Under the pieces are notes generated by a model, which was given only the letters and a program-made list of their open reading frames with translations, was not told where the DNA came from and made no database searches. Positions 26,871 through 36,942 of a stretch of DNA of 64,000 nt are shown piece by piece. The stretch is from NCBI RefSeq assembly GCF_003012775.1, contig NZ_PXYG01000002.1, forward strand, positions 310,001 through 374,000, written 5' to 3'. The stretch comes from Zobellella endophytica. Its GTDB lineage: Bacteria; Pseudomonadota; Gammaproteobacteria; Enterobacterales; Aeromonadaceae. Both the position numbers and the translations under genes were made by a program. Within the stretch, counting starts at the first letter, position 1. Each line of letters begins with the position of its first letter.

Positions 26871-28820
26871 ATGAACGAATTACTGGCGGCACTGGGCCAG
26901 ATACTCACCGTCGCGCACCTTAGTTATCTGGTGCTGGGGGTGATCATCGGCCTGATCATCGGGATCATTCCCGGCCTGGGCGGCATCGCGGGCATGTCCC
27001 TGCTGCTCCCCTTCCTCTATGGCATGGAGCCCTCCGTCGGTCTGGGCATGCTGATGGGCCTGGTGGCGGTGGTGCCCACCGGCGACACCTTCACCTCGGT
27101 GCTGATGGGCATTCCCGGCTCCAGCGCCTCCCAGGCCACGGTGATGGATGGCTTTCCCCTCGCCAAGCAGGGTCAGGCGGCCAGGGCCCTGTCCGCCGCC
27201 TTCACCTCCTCGCTGCTCGGCGGGGTGGCCGGGGCCATCATCCTCAGCGGCTTTATCATAGTGGCCCGGCCGCTGGTGCTGTCGTTCTCGTCGGCGGAGC
27301 TGTTCATGCTCACCCTGCTCGGCCTGAGCGTGGTGGCCTCGCTGTCCGGCGGCAACCTGTTCAAGGGCCTGGCCGCCTGCGGCGTCGGCCTGCTGGTCGG
27401 CACCATCGGCGCGGCCCCGGCCACCGGCGAATTCCGCATGACCCTGGGCATCGACTACCTGTACGACGGCATTCCCCTGGTGGTGGTGGGGCTGGGCATC
27501 TTCGCCCTGCCCGAAATCATCGAGCTGCTGATCCGCAACAAGTCCATTTCCGGCAAGGGCAACAGCCTCGGCAGCGGCTGGGGCCAGGGCGTGCGCGACG
27601 TCCTGCGCAACCTGCCGCTGGTGGGCAAGTGCTCGGTGTTCGGCAGCCTGGTCGGCGCCATCCCCGGCCTGGCCGGCTCTGTGGTGGACTGGATGACCTA
27701 CGGCTTCGCCATGCAGTCGAGCAAGGACAAGTCCAACTTCGGCAAGGGCGAGATCCGCGGTGTCATCGCGCCCGAATCCGCCAACAACGCCTGCGCCTGC
27801 GGCAGCATGATCCCCACGCTGCTGTTCGGCGTGCCCGGCTCGGGCACGGCGGCGGTGTTCCTCGGCGGCATGTTGCTGCTCGGCATCCAGCCCGGCATCT
27901 CCATGGTGGATACCCACCTGAACCTGACCTATACCATCGTCTGGTCCCTGGCCCTGGCCAACATCCTCGGCGCCCTGCTTTGCCTGGGGCTGGCCTCGCC
28001 GGTGGCCATGCTCACCCGGATCCCGTTCTCGCGCATGGCCCCGGTGCTGCTCACCCTGATCCTGTTCGCCGCCTACCAGGCCACCCAGAGCCTGGGCGAC
28101 TTCGTGGTGCTGGCCGCCATCGCCACCCTGGGGATCTTGCTGAAGAGCGCCAACTGGTCACGCCCGGCCTTCCTGATCGGCTTCGTGCTGGCGGCCGGCG
28201 CCGAGAACTATTTCTTCCAGAGCATCCAGTTCTACGGTTACGGCTGGATGCAGCGCCCCGGCGTGCTGATCATCGCCGGCCTGATCCTGCTCAGCTTCGC
28301 GGTGCCCTTTATCCGCAAGCGCCTGGCCGCCAGAACCGGTGGCGCAGCCAATGCGGAACCCAAGCCGGAACGGGCTCCCCTGAGCCGGCTGGACGGCGCC
28401 ATCATCGTCCTGTTGCTGGTCGCCTGCGCCCTCGCCCTGTTCGATGTGTGGGGTCGCTCCGAGCTGACCCGGGCCTTCCCGCTGTTCGCCATCCTGCTCA
28501 CCGCCGGCTCGGCACTGGCGGTCGCCTTCGGCGCCAGCCGCAAGCCGGCCGAGCCCGGCAGCCAGCGGGTAGGCCGGGAGCTGCTCTACATCAGCCTGTT
28601 CCTCGGTATTGCCCTGCTCTATTTCACCCTGGGCTTTATCAGTACCTCCGTGGTCTTCACCCTGCTGTTCCTGCGTCTGTTCACCGGCTCCCGCTGGCGA
28701 CTGTCGGGCACGGTGGCGGCGGGCCAGCTGCTGTTCCTGGTGGGCATCGGCAAGGCCATGAGCATCGACTACCCCGCCGGCCTGCTGGACCCCTACCTGC
28801 TGAGCCTGATCAACCTGTAA
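26871..28820 (+). CDS. TTT permease with fused TctA and TctB domains, system 1
   Basis: A 649-residue membrane protein. Residues 1 to about 490 form a complete TctA domain with the glycine-rich [15 protein letters not shown] and [15 protein letters not shown] segments. Residues from about 505 (after [11 protein letters not shown], boundary by eye) form four extra helices like TctB, the small subunit. Most systems encode TctB separately, and so do both other TTT systems in this window. AAGGAG precedes the ATG. A GC hairpin (28825-28846) follows its stop before acnB. Confidence 0.88.
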   Translation: MNELLAALGQILTVAHLSYLVLGVIIGLIIGIIPGLGGIAGMSLLLPFLYGMEPSVGLGMLMGLVAVVPTGDTFTSVLMGIPGSSASQATVMDGFPLAKQGQAARALSAAFTSSLLGGVAGAIILSGFIIVARPLVLSFSSAELFMLTLLGLSVVASLSGGNLFKGLAACGVGLLVGTIGAAPATGEFRMTLGIDYLYDGIPLVVVGLGIFALPEIIELLIRNKSISGKGNSLGSGWGQGVRDVLRNLPLVGKCSVFGSLVGAIPGLAGSVVDWMTYGFAMQSSKDKSNFGKGEIRGVIAPESANNACACGSMIPTLLFGVPGSGTAAVFLGGMLLLGIQPGISMVDTHLNLTYTIVWSLALANILGALLCLGLASPVAMLTRIPFSRMAPVLLTLILFAAYQATQSLGDFVVLAAIATLGILLKSANWSRPAFLIGFVLAAGAENYFFQSIQFYGYGWMQRPGVLIIAGLILLSFAVPFIRKRLAARTGGAANAEPKPERAPLSRLDGAIIVLLLVACALALFDVWGRSELTRAFPLFAILLTAGSALAVAFGASRKPAEPGSQRVGRELLYISLFLGIALLYFTLGFISTSVVFTLLFLRLFTGSRWRLSGTVAAGQLLFLVGIGKAMSIDYPAGLLDPYLLSLINL

Positions 28821-28824
28821 CCCT

Positions 28825-28846
28825 GGCGGGGCTCCCGGGCCCCGCC
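28825..28846 (+). promoter_or_regulatory. Hairpin between the TTT permease gene and acnB
   Basis: An 8-bp stem, GGCGGGGC (28825-28832) with GCCCCGCC (28839-28846), followed by TTATT. It may be a weak terminator or an attenuator that sets the level of acnB relative to the transporter. Confidence 0.5.
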
Positions 28847-28869
28847 TTATTCAACAAAAGGACCTCATC

Positions 28870-31467
28870 GTGCTTGAACACTACCGCAACCAGGCCGCCG
28901 AGCGCACCGCCGACGGCCTGGCCCCCCTGCCCCTGAGCGCCACCCAGGTGGCCGCCCTGGTTGAACACCTCAAGAACCCACCCGCCGGCGAAGAATCCTT
29001 CCTTTATGAACTCCTTTCCAACCGTATTCCTCCCGGTGTCGACGAAGCCGCCTATGTCAAGGCCGGTTTCCTCGCCGCCGTGGCCAAGGGGGAGGTGAGC
29101 TCGCCGGTGGTCTCGCCCGCCCAGGCCACCGAGCTGCTGGGCACCATGCAGGGCGGTTACAACATAGCGCCGCTGGTCGAACAGCTGGACAACGACGCCC
29201 TGGCCCCCATCGCCGCCAAGGCCCTGTCCCACACCCTGCTGATGTTCGATGCCTTCCACGACGTGGCCGACAAGGCCAAGGCCGGCAACGGCCACGCCAA
29301 ACAGGTGCTGCAGTCCTGGGCCGACGCCGAGTGGTTCCTGGAGCGGGCACCACTGGCCGACAAGATCACCATGACCGTGTTCAAGGTGCCCGGTGAAACC
29401 AACACCGACGACCTGTCCCCGGCCCAGGACGCCTGGTCCCGCCCGGATATTCCGCTGCATGCCCTGGCCATGCTGAAGAACGCCCGTCCCGGCATCGCTC
29501 CCGACGAAGACGGCGTCATCGGCCCGATCACCGCCATCGAGGCGCTCAAGGAAAACGGCTTCCCCCTGGCCTACGTGGGCGACGTGGTCGGCACCGGCTC
29601 CAGCCGCAAGTCCGCCACCAACTCGGTGCTGTGGCACATGGGCGACGACATCCCCTTCGTGCCCAACAAGCGCGCCGGCGGCGTGTGCATCGGCAACAAG
29701 ATCGCCCCCATCTTCTTCAACACCATGGAAGATGCCGGCGCCCTGCCCATCGAATGCGACGTGACCCAACTGCAGACCGGCGATGTCATCGACATCTACC
29801 CCTATGAGGGCAAGATCTGCCGCCACGACAGCGACGAAGTGCTGGCCGAATTCAAACTGAAAACCGATGTGCTGCTCGACGAAGTGCGCGCCGGCGGCCG
29901 CATCCCGCTGATCATCGGCCGCGGCCTGACCGACAAGGCCCGCGCCGAGCTGGGCCTGGGTCACTCCGAGGTGTTCAAGCGCCCGGCCGACGTGGCCGAC
30001 TCCGGCAAGGGTTACACCCTGGCCCAGAAGATGGTGGGCAAGGCCTGTGGCGTGGCGGGCGTGCGCCCCGGCCAGTACTGCGAGCCGAAGATGACCACCG
30101 TCGGCTCCCAGGACACCACCGGCCCCATGACCCGGGACGAACTGAAGGACCTGGCCTGCCTCGGCTTCTCCGCCGACCTGACCATGCAGTCGTTCTGCCA
30201 CACCGCCGCCTATCCCAAGCCGATAGACGTGACCACCCACCACACCCTGCCCGACTTCATCATGAACCGGGGCGGGGTGTCCCTGCGCCCGGGCGACGGC
30301 GTCATCCACTCCTGGCTGAACCGCATGCTGCTGCCCGACGCCGTGGGCACCGGCGGTGACTCCCACACCCGTTTCCCCATCGGCATCTCCTTCCCGGCGG
30401 GCTCCGGACTGGTGGCCTTCGCCGCCGCCACCGGGGTAATGCCGCTGGACATGCCCGAGTCGGTGCTGGTGCGCTTCAAGGGCGAGATGCAGCCCGGCAT
30501 CACCCTGCGTGACCTGGTGCACGCCATTCCCTACTACGGCATCAAGCAGGGCCTGCTGACCGTGGCCAAGGAAGGCAAGATCAACGAATTCTCCGGCCGG
30601 GTGCTGGAAATCGAAGGGCTGCCCCAGCTGAAGGTGGAGCAGGCGTTCGAGCTGGCCGATGCCACCGCCGAGCGCTCCGCCGCCGGCTGTACCATCAAGC
30701 TGGACCAGGAGCCGATCGCCGAATACCTCAACTCCAACATCGTGATGCTGAAGTGGATGATCGCCGAAGGCTACGGCGACCCGCGCACCCTGGAGCGGCG
30801 CATCAAGGGCATGGAGGAGTGGCTGGCCAACCCGGCGCTGCTGGCAGCGGACGCCGACGCCGAATACGCCCATGTGCTGGAAATCGACATGAGCGAGATC
30901 AAGGAGCCGCTCCTGTGCGCGCCCAACGATCCGGACGACGCCCGCCTGCTGTCCGAAGTGCAGGGCGAGCAGATTGAAGAGGTGTTCATCGGCTCCTGCA
31001 TGACCAACATCGGCCACTTCCGCGCCGCCGGCAAGCTGCTGGACAAGTTCAAGGGCCAGCTGCCGACCCGGCTGTGGGTGGCGCCGCCGACCAAGATGGA
31101 CAAGGACCAGTTGACCAGTGAGGGCTACTACGGCATCTTCGGCCGGGTCGGTGCCCGCATCGAGATCCCGGGCTGCTCCCTGTGCATGGGCAACCAGGCG
31201 CGGGTGGCGGACAACAGCACGGTGGTGTCCACCTCCACCCGCAACTTCCCCAACCGCCTGGGCAAGGGCGCCAACGTGTACCTGGCGTCGGCCGAGCTGG
31301 CGGCGGTGGCGGCGATCCACGGCAAGCTGCCGACGGTGGCGGAGTACCTGGAGTACGCCCAGGCGCTGAACGCCACGGCGGCGGACACCTACCGCTACCT
31401 GAACTTCGACGAGCTGGACAGCTACGTGCAGAAGGCCGATACCCTGATCTTCCAGCAGGCCATCTGA
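28870..31467 (+). CDS. acnB: Aconitate hydratase B
   Basis: A full-length aconitase B of 865 residues, very like E. coli AcnB from the first residues ([19 protein letters not shown]) to the last (VIFQQAI). It isomerises citrate and isocitrate through cis-aconitate with a [4Fe-4S] cluster. The cluster cysteines are in FIGSCMTN and [10 protein letters not shown]. The start is GTG, set by homology and an AGGA site. Its place behind a tricarboxylate transporter is unusual, because acnB normally stands alone. It may serve as the entry step for imported aconitate, or be the cell's main AcnB; the window cannot decide. Confidence 0.96.
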   Translation: MLEHYRNQAAERTADGLAPLPLSATQVAALVEHLKNPPAGEESFLYELLSNRIPPGVDEAAYVKAGFLAAVAKGEVSSPVVSPAQATELLGTMQGGYNIAPLVEQLDNDALAPIAAKALSHTLLMFDAFHDVADKAKAGNGHAKQVLQSWADAEWFLERAPLADKITMTVFKVPGETNTDDLSPAQDAWSRPDIPLHALAMLKNARPGIAPDEDGVIGPITAIEALKENGFPLAYVGDVVGTGSSRKSATNSVLWHMGDDIPFVPNKRAGGVCIGNKIAPIFFNTMEDAGALPIECDVTQLQTGDVIDIYPYEGKICRHDSDEVLAEFKLKTDVLLDEVRAGGRIPLIIGRGLTDKARAELGLGHSEVFKRPADVADSGKGYTLAQKMVGKACGVAGVRPGQYCEPKMTTVGSQDTTGPMTRDELKDLACLGFSADLTMQSFCHTAAYPKPIDVTTHHTLPDFIMNRGGVSLRPGDGVIHSWLNRMLLPDAVGTGGDSHTRFPIGISFPAGSGLVAFAAATGVMPLDMPESVLVRFKGEMQPGITLRDLVHAIPYYGIKQGLLTVAKEGKINEFSGRVLEIEGLPQLKVEQAFELADATAERSAAGCTIKLDQEPIAEYLNSNIVMLKWMIAEGYGDPRTLERRIKGMEEWLANPALLAADADAEYAHVLEIDMSEIKEPLLCAPNDPDDARLLSEVQGEQIEEVFIGSCMTNIGHFRAAGKLLDKFKGQLPTRLWVAPPTKMDKDQLTSEGYYGIFGRVGARIEIPGCSLCMGNQARVADNSTVVSTSTRNFPNRLGKGANVYLASAELAAVAAIHGKLPTVAEYLEYAQALNATAADTYRYLNFDELDSYVQKADTLIFQQAI

Positions 31468-31689
31468 GCGCCAGTTTGAAGTCATCTGTACTCGGCCAAA
31501 GCGCACTACTCCGCCGACACGCCGTGAACCCATCCCTGGGGGCTCCGCCGCGCCGTCCCTGGCGCGGAGGGTCGGCAGAGCAGCACCCTTTGTCCTCTCC
31601 AACACGCCCGTGTCGCCTGTTGGCATGGTCATCAGAGTGCGCTTGGAAGAGGCAACAGGGATTGCCTCCATCGACCGTCACATGCCAGG

Positions 31690-31732
31690 GGCGCGAAGCG
31701 CCTTGCACCGCCGCCAGCATCGCGAAGCGATG
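31690..31732. repeat. Two GCGAAGC mini-hairpins
   Basis: GGCGC-GAA-GCGCC at 31690-31702 and CATCGC-GAA-GCGATG at 31718-31732. Both stems are perfect and both close on the unusually stable GCGAAGC mini-hairpin motif. They are 15 nt apart. Confidence 0.75.
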
Positions 31733-31796
31733 ATACGGTGGTTTCCGCGACATCCGGCATGTGCCGAGCGACACATGGATGTGCTTGAAGCGTGTC

Positions 31797-31853
31797 GGCG
31801 GAGCTGGCCCTTTGTCCGGCTCATGCCTGTGAAACAGACGACTTTTTCATCAA
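31797..31853. repeat. Dispersed intergenic repeat, copy 1
   Basis: The block starting GGCGGAGCTGGCCCTTTG and ending CGACTTTTTCATCA matches the block at about 41833-41896 with only a few changes at both ends and a variable middle. Both copies lie just after a gene and outside coding sequence. Confidence 0.7.
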
Positions 31854-31862
31854 GTAGAGAAG

Positions 31863-31885
31863 GCCAGCCCGGAGGCTGGCTTTTT
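31863..31885 (+). terminator. Intrinsic terminator of the isomerase-TTT-acnB operon
   Basis: Perfect 7-bp stem GCCAGCC / GGCTGGC with a 4-nt loop, followed directly by TTTTT (31881-31885). It ends the plus-strand operon before the convergent GntR gene. Confidence 0.85.
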
Positions 31886-31947
31886 GACAAGGGGGCTTAA
31901 GCCGGTGCCGGCCTCAACCGCCTCACCATGACGTCCCGGTAATCCCC

Positions 31948-32637
31948 TTACACCTCCCGCTCGAACAACTCCCCAAGCCGAACCTTGTAGGCTTCCCGGA
32001 TATGGTTGCGGGCGGCTTGTTCCGCGGCGGCCGCGTCACGCTGCTCGATGGCATCCACGATCAGGCCGTGCTCCCGGCGGGCCGCCTCGGGCCGGCCGGC
32101 CTTGGCCAGGGTGGTGGGCCCGAGCAGCATCATCGACTCCTGCAGGGAGTTGAGCATCTTCAGCAGGTAGCGATTGTGGGCACAGCGATAGAGGGTGCCG
32201 TGAAACAGCCGGTTGTTCTTGACCAGATCCGCCGGCTCGCTGAACTGGGCGTCCCGTTCGCTGATCTCCCGCAGGAAAGCGATCTCCACTTCGGAAGCAT
32301 GGCGGGCGGCCAGGAAGGCGGCGGTGCCTTCCAGCACCTCCCGCATCGCATACAGCTCGTTGATCATGGCATGGTCCAGCTCGGTCACTATCATGCCCCG
32401 GCTGGGGTCATTGGCCACCAGGCCTTCCATCAACAAGCGGTTCAGCGCCTCTCGTACCGGCGTCCGGCTCAGGCCGGTACGGGTGGCCAGATCCGCCTCC
32501 CTCACCCGGGTTCCGGGCACCAGGGTGCCTTCCTTGATGGCATCGAGAATAAAACGATAGGCGAGTTCGCTGCGCGATTCGCCACGCTCGCTGGTGGCCT
32601 CATCCAGGGGTTTGGGTGTTTTTTTGGCTGTGGACAT
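31948..32637 (-). CDS. GntR family (FCD) transcriptional regulator
   Basis: A GntR regulator with an N-terminal winged helix (LVPGTRVREADLATRTGLSRTPVREALNRLLMEG) and a C-terminal all-helical FCD effector domain with metal-binding His residues. The ATG at 32637 gives 229 residues and a normal start; an upstream ATG (32724) would overlap the promoter and operator region. It is divergent from tcuA, and the 114 nt between them contain a palindrome typical of GntR sites. It most likely represses the tcuA-tcuB-TTT operon until a tricarboxylate is present. Confidence 0.9.
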   Translation of the reverse strand: MSTAKKTPKPLDEATSERGESRSELAYRFILDAIKEGTLVPGTRVREADLATRTGLSRTPVREALNRLLMEGLVANDPSRGMIVTELDHAMINELYAMREVLEGTAAFLAARHASEVEIAFLREISERDAQFSEPADLVKNNRLFHGTLYRCAHNRYLLKMLNSLQESMMLLGPTTLAKAGRPEAARREHGLIVDAIEQRDAAAAEQAARNHIREAYKVRLGELFEREV

Positions 32638-32703
32638 AAGCGTCGGATCACAAATTGAACATGTCGGGATAATACCAAGTGATACCGCTGTTGTCATTTT
32701 GTG

Positions 32704-32733
32704 TACCAATGTATACATTTGCATTCATTGGTA
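32704..32733. promoter_or_regulatory. Probable GntR operator upstream of tcuA
   Basis: A perfect 12-bp palindrome AATGTATACATT (32708-32719), of the GTATAC-centred type bound by FCD GntR proteins, nested with a wider inverted repeat TACCAATG (32704-32711) / CATTGGTA (32726-32733). It lies 19-48 nt upstream of the tcuA start, where a repressor would block transcription. Confidence 0.6.
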
Positions 32734-32751
32734 TTCGAAGAGGAATTCAAG

Positions 32752-34176
32752 ATGATGCAAGAGACCCATCAGGCAACGGCGGACTGGCTAAAGGCCAGCC
32801 ATGACGTGCTGGTTATCGGCGGCGGCAATGCCGCCCTGTGCGCCGCCCTGTCGGCCCGCGAGCAGGGGGCCCGCGTGCTGCTGCTGGAAAGCGCGCCCAA
32901 AATCTGGCGCGGCGGCAACAGTAGCCATACCCGCAACCTGCGCTGCATGCACAAGGCCCCGACCGCGGTGTTGAACGACGCCTACCTGGAAGAGGAGTTT
33001 TTTGAGGACGTCTGGCGCGTGACCGGCGGACAGACCAATGAAGCGCTGGCCCGCTTTGTCATCCGGGCCTCGGAAACCTGCACCGACTGGATGACCGGCT
33101 ACGGGGTCCGCTTCCAGCCGTCCCTGGGCGGCACCCTGCACCTGGGCCGCACCAACGCCTTCTTCCTCGGCGGCGGCAAGGCCCTGGTCAATACCTACTA
33201 CAAGGCGGCGGAGCGGATGGGGGTGACCATCGTCTATGAAGCCGAGGCGCTCGAGCTGGCGTTCCGGGGCAACCGCTTCGAGCATGCGGTCGTCCACTGG
33301 CAGGGCAACAATCACAGGGTGAGCGCCCGCTCCCTGGTGGTGGCTTCCGGCGGATTCGAATCCAACCGGGAGTGGCTGGAAGATGCCTGGGGCCCGATGG
33401 CCAGGAATTTCCGCATTCGCGGCACCCGCTTCAACCAGGGCAAGATGCTGCGCTCCCTGCTCGACAACGACGCCCTCGCCATCGGCGATCCTACCCAGGG
33501 CCACGCGGTCGCCATCGACGCCCGCTCTCCCGAATACGACGGCGGTATCGTGACCCGGGTCGACTGCGTTTCCTTAGGCATAGTGGTCAACAACCAGAGC
33601 AAGCGCTTCTACGACGAGGGCGAGGATTTCTGGCCCAAACGCTATGCCATCTGGGGGCGGCTGGTCGCCGGCCAGCCCGACCAGATCGCCTATTCCATCA
33701 CCGACGCCAAGGCGGTAGGACGCTTTATGCCTTCGGTCTTTCCCCCGGAGCAGGCCAATACCCTCGAGGAATTGGCGAGAAAGCTGAATATTCCGGTACA
33801 TCCCCTGCTCAATACCGTGAAGGAATACAATGCGGCGGTGCAGCCCGGCGACTTCGATCACAGCGTGCTCGACAACTGCCGCACCCAGGGAGCCAGCCCC
33901 GAGAAAACCCACTGGGCGCAGACCATCGACAGCCCGCCCTTCTTCGGCTACCCGCTGCGCACCGGCATCACCTTCACCTATCTGGGGGTGCAGGTGGACG
34001 AGACCGCGAGGATGAAAATGAACAGCGGCGACATGGCGGACAACGTGTTCGCCGCCGGCGAGGTGATGGCGGGCAACATTCTTGGCAAGGGTTATGTCGC
34101 CGGTTTCGGCATGACCATAGGCACTGTATTTGGACGTATAGCCGGCGCGGAGGCCGCTCGAAATGCAAAAAATTGA
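32752..34176 (+). CDS. tcuA: FAD-dependent tricarballylate dehydrogenase TcuA
   Basis: A flavoprotein of 474 residues in the fumarate reductase/succinate dehydrogenase fold, with an N-terminal dinucleotide-binding motif (VLVIGGGNAALCAALSAREQG) and the RGGNSSHTRNLR segment seen in TcuA. TcuA oxidises tricarballylate to cis-aconitate and passes electrons to TcuB. The start at 32752 follows AAGAGGA. The gene overlaps tcuB by 14 nt. Downstream aconitase would take the product into the TCA cycle. A related FAD dehydrogenase with another substrate cannot be excluded, but TcuB as partner makes the call firm. Confidence 0.9.
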   Translation: MMQETHQATADWLKASHDVLVIGGGNAALCAALSAREQGARVLLLESAPKIWRGGNSSHTRNLRCMHKAPTAVLNDAYLEEEFFEDVWRVTGGQTNEALARFVIRASETCTDWMTGYGVRFQPSLGGTLHLGRTNAFFLGGGKALVNTYYKAAERMGVTIVYEAEALELAFRGNRFEHAVVHWQGNNHRVSARSLVVASGGFESNREWLEDAWGPMARNFRIRGTRFNQGKMLRSLLDNDALAIGDPTQGHAVAIDARSPEYDGGIVTRVDCVSLGIVVNNQSKRFYDEGEDFWPKRYAIWGRLVAGQPDQIAYSITDAKAVGRFMPSVFPPEQANTLEELARKLNIPVHPLLNTVKEYNAAVQPGDFDHSVLDNCRTQGASPEKTHWAQTIDSPPFFGYPLRTGITFTYLGVQVDETARMKMNSGDMADNVFAAGEVMAGNILGKGYVAGFGMTIGTVFGRIAGAEAARNAKN

Positions 34177-35341
34177 TGTACTAATTCAGGAAGCGGACAA
34201 GAACCTGACCATCTGCAACGCCTGCCGCTACTGCGAAGGCTTTTGCCCGGTGTTTCCGGCCATGGAGCGGCGGCAAAGCTTCGGGGCCGCCGATATCAAC
34301 TACCTGGCCAACCTCTGCCACAACTGCAGCGAGTGCTACTACGCCTGTCAGTACGCGCCGCCCCATGAGTTCGGGGTCAACATTCCCCAGTCGCTGGCCA
34401 AGATCAGGAAAGCCTCGTACCAGCATTATGCCTGGCCCGGCCCGTTCGCCCGCCTGTTCAACAAAAACGGCCTGGTCGCCTCCCTCGCCCTGGGGCTGGG
34501 CGCCAGCATCATACTGCTGTTGTTCATCGCCCTGAACGGCGGTCTGGGGCAGCTGTTCTCCAGCCACCATGGCGGGGATTTTTACGCCTTCTTCCCCCAC
34601 AACACCCTGGTGCTGGCCTTCGGCAGCGTATTCCTGTTCGCCATGCTGGCGCTGTTGATGGGCTTCCTCAACTTCTGGCGTGACAGCGGGGAAAAAATAA
34701 GGGATCTGGGTAACCTTTCCGCCTGGCGGCAGGCCTGGTCCGACGCCCTCAGCCTGCGCCATCTGCATGGCCAGGAAGACCGGGGTTGCACCTATCCGGA
34801 CGACAACCATTCCCACTGGCGCCGGTATTTCCACCATTTCACCGCCTATGGCTTCATGCTGTGCTTCGCCGCCACCGCCACCGGCACCCTGTTTCACTAT
34901 GTCCTCGGCTGGAGCGCCCCCTACAGCTTCTTCAGCCTGCCCAAGCTGCTCGGCACCCTGGGCGGACTCGGCCTGCTGATCGGCCCCGCCGGCCTGCTGT
35001 ATCTGAAGCGCAAGCGGGATCCCAACACCGCCGATGTGGAACAGACCGGTATGGATATCGCCTTTATCGCCCTGCTCTGGCTCACCGCCTTCACCGGCCT
35101 GTTGCTGATGGTGCTGCGGGAAACCGACCTGCTCGGGCTGATGCTGGTGATCCACCTCGGTTTCGTGATGTCGCTGTTTCTCACCCTGCCCTACGGCAAG
35201 TTCGTGCACGGCCTCTACCGCCTCGGCGCCCTGCTGAAAAATGCCCTGGAACAACGCCGGGAAGAACAGGGAATAGCCCTGGTCAGCAAGCCCCGCGAGC
35301 GCAGCGTCAAGTTTTACCAATCCATAAAAGACAATAAATAA
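34163..35341 (+). CDS. tcuB: TcuB, iron-sulfur membrane electron carrier for TcuA
   Basis: A 392-residue membrane protein. The N-terminus has two [4Fe-4S] motifs, C18-C21-C24-C28 and C52-C55-C58-C62, and the remainder has about six membrane helices with conserved His residues suited to heme or quinone work (for example HHFTAYGFMLCF). TcuB reoxidises the reduced FAD of TcuA and feeds electrons to the quinone pool. It overlaps tcuA and is followed by the binding-protein gene 35 nt later. Confidence 0.92.
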   Translation: MQKIDVLIQEADKNLTICNACRYCEGFCPVFPAMERRQSFGAADINYLANLCHNCSECYYACQYAPPHEFGVNIPQSLAKIRKASYQHYAWPGPFARLFNKNGLVASLALGLGASIILLLFIALNGGLGQLFSSHHGGDFYAFFPHNTLVLAFGSVFLFAMLALLMGFLNFWRDSGEKIRDLGNLSAWRQAWSDALSLRHLHGQEDRGCTYPDDNHSHWRRYFHHFTAYGFMLCFAATATGTLFHYVLGWSAPYSFFSLPKLLGTLGGLGLLIGPAGLLYLKRKRDPNTADVEQTGMDIAFIALLWLTAFTGLLLMVLRETDLLGLMLVIHLGFVMSLFLTLPYGKFVHGLYRLGALLKNALEQRREEQGIALVSKPRERSVKFYQSIKDNK

Positions 35342-35376
35342 CAGGAAGTGACCAAACCCACCATGGAGGCAATAAC

Positions 35377-36381
35377 ATGACTATTTTTTCTGGAATACTG
35401 AAAAAGCGGACTTCGGCCAGCCTGCTGGCGGCCCTGCTGCTGCCCGGCGCCACCCTGGCCGCCGAGCCCGGCTGGCAACCGAGCCGGGCCATCGAATATA
35501 TCGCCCCGGCCAACCCCGGCGGCGGCTGGGATACCCTGGCCAGAACCACGGCCCGGGTGATCATGCAGGAACAGCTCAGCCCGCAGAGCTTCGCCACCAT
35601 CAACGTGCCCGGGGGTGGCGGTGCCGTGGCCTGGGCCCAGATAGCCCGGGATAGACACAATGATCACAAACTGTTCGCGACCAGCCCACCCCTGATCCTG
35701 GTGCCGCTGGCGGGGATGTCCCGCTACGACCATGAAGATTTTACCCCCATCGCCCGATTGATCACCGACTCGGCGACCGTGCTGGTGCGCAAGGACTCGC
35801 CCTACCAGACCCTGAATGACCTGCTGGATGCACTGCGTGAAAACCCGCGGCTCAGCATCGGCGGCGGCAGCGCCCCCGGCTCATTGCACCATGTTTCCTT
35901 CGCCGGCCTCGCCCTGGCCGCCGGGCTGAACGCCCGGGAGGTGAACTACGTTTCCTATTCCGGTGGCGGTGAGGCCATTATCAGCCTGCTGGGCGGGCAC
36001 ATCGAAGCGGTCAGTGCCGGTATCGGCGAGTCCTCGGGGCAGATTGCCGAATCCGGCCAACTGCGCGCCCTGGGCATCGCCGCCGAGGAGCGGCTGCCGG
36101 GCACCCTGGCGGATATCCCCACCTACAAGGAGCAGGGGGTGGATTACACCTTCGATATCTGGCGCGGCGTCATGGGTCCCAAGGAAATGCCGGCCGATGC
36201 CGTGGCCTATTACCAAAACCTCTACGTACGCATGATGAACAGCGAAGGCTGGCAGCAGGCCCGGGATCAACTGGCCTGGACCGACGCCTACCTGGACAGC
36301 CAGCAATTCGGCATCTTCCTGGATCAGCAGAAGAAACAGTTCGGCCGGGTACTGGCCGAGCTGGGCCTCCTCAAGCAATAA
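35377..36381 (+). CDS. TTT family (TctC/Bug) substrate-binding protein, system 2
   Basis: A periplasmic binding protein of 334 residues with a signal peptide cleaved near LAAEP (residue 28-29) and the typical ANPGGGWDTLARTTARV loop. It is linked to tcuAB on one side and to tctB and tctA on the other, so tricarballylate (or citrate-like acids) is the likely ligand. In Salmonella the corresponding transporter is the unrelated MFS protein TcuC, so here TTT replaces it. GGAGG precedes the ATG. Confidence 0.9.
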   Translation: MTIFSGILKKRTSASLLAALLLPGATLAAEPGWQPSRAIEYIAPANPGGGWDTLARTTARVIMQEQLSPQSFATINVPGGGGAVAWAQIARDRHNDHKLFATSPPLILVPLAGMSRYDHEDFTPIARLITDSATVLVRKDSPYQTLNDLLDALRENPRLSIGGGSAPGSLHHVSFAGLALAAGLNAREVNYVSYSGGGEAIISLLGGHIEAVSAGIGESSGQIAESGQLRALGIAAEERLPGTLADIPTYKEQGVDYTFDIWRGVMGPKEMPADAVAYYQNLYVRMMNSEGWQQARDQLAWTDAYLDSQQFGIFLDQQKKQFGRVLAELGLLKQ

Positions 36382-36397
36382 GCGGATGAATATAGGC

Positions 36398-36417
36398 GGT
36401 GCTCCGACGGGAGCACC
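36398..36417 (+). promoter_or_regulatory. Intercistronic hairpin after binding-protein gene, system 2
   Basis: Perfect 8-bp stem GGTGCTCC (36398-36405) / GGAGCACC (36410-36417) with a GACG loop, in the 65-nt gap before tctB. No T-run, so mRNA stabilisation and partial attenuation are more likely than termination. Confidence 0.6.
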
Positions 36418-36446
36418 ACCATCCCCAAACATAGCGGAATGAGGCA

Positions 36447-36920
36447 ATGAAATACATCAATAGCAATAGAATCATAGGGTTACTCATGGGGCTGGTGTCA
36501 CTGGGTTACCTGTGGATGGCCTTCCGGATCCCCACTTTCCCGATGCCGAGACCCATCGATTCGGACTGGTTCCCCAAACTGCTGGGCATCGCCCTGCTGC
36601 TGCTGTCCATCCTGTTGTGCCTGGAAAAACAGGACACCCCGACAAAGAAAGAAAAGGCGCCGCAGAAGGCCAGCAAGGTTAGGGAGCAGACCAGCCAGTT
36701 GCTGATCACCCTGCTTGCCATCGCCGGCTATGCCTTCGGCCTGGAATGGCTGGGCTTTGTCCTGGCATCCAGCCTGTTCGGCATCGGCCTGAGCTACTGC
36801 TACGGCTACCGGCGCCACCTCATCAGTGTCGTGGCGACGCTGGCGGTGGTGCTGTCCCTTTATCTCATCATGACCCGGCTGCTCGAGGTGCATTTGCCTC
36901 GGGGCCTGTTACCGTTTTAA
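36447..36920 (+). CDS. TTT small membrane subunit (TctB), system 2
   Basis: A 157-residue membrane protein with four hydrophobic segments and a charged loop between helices 2 and 3 (about residues 55-78). The size and pattern are those of TctB. It lies between the binding-protein and TctA genes. TctB is poorly conserved, so the call depends mainly on position and topology. Confidence 0.88.
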   Translation: MKYINSNRIIGLLMGLVSLGYLWMAFRIPTFPMPRPIDSDWFPKLLGIALLLLSILLCLEKQDTPTKKEKAPQKASKVREQTSQLLITLLAIAGYAFGLEWLGFVLASSLFGIGLSYCYGYRRHLISVVATLAVVLSLYLIMTRLLEVHLPRGLLPF

Positions 36921-36942
36921 CCACCACAACGAGAACTTCGCA

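Larger units (their letters stand above)
31468..31862. other. Intergenic mosaic of palindromes, no gene
   Basis: About 395 nt after acnB with no credible gene. It holds a GC hairpin (CCGCGCC 31548-31554 with GGCGCGG 31561-31567), an AGGCAA/TTGCCT inverted repeat near 31656-31673, two short hairpins with GAA loops (31690-31702 and 31718-31732, both containing GCGAAGC) and a block at about 31797-31853 that recurs at about 41833-41896. Confidence 0.7.

Noticed and set aside
28810-31671. Open frame of 953 codons opposite acnB
   Set aside because: Antisense to a near-perfect AcnB; its composition is that of a shadow frame and it has no recognisable motif.
31468-31947. Small proteins in the gap after acnB
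   Set aside because: Short frames exist on both strands, but they run through palindromes and have no ribosome sites or conserved features.
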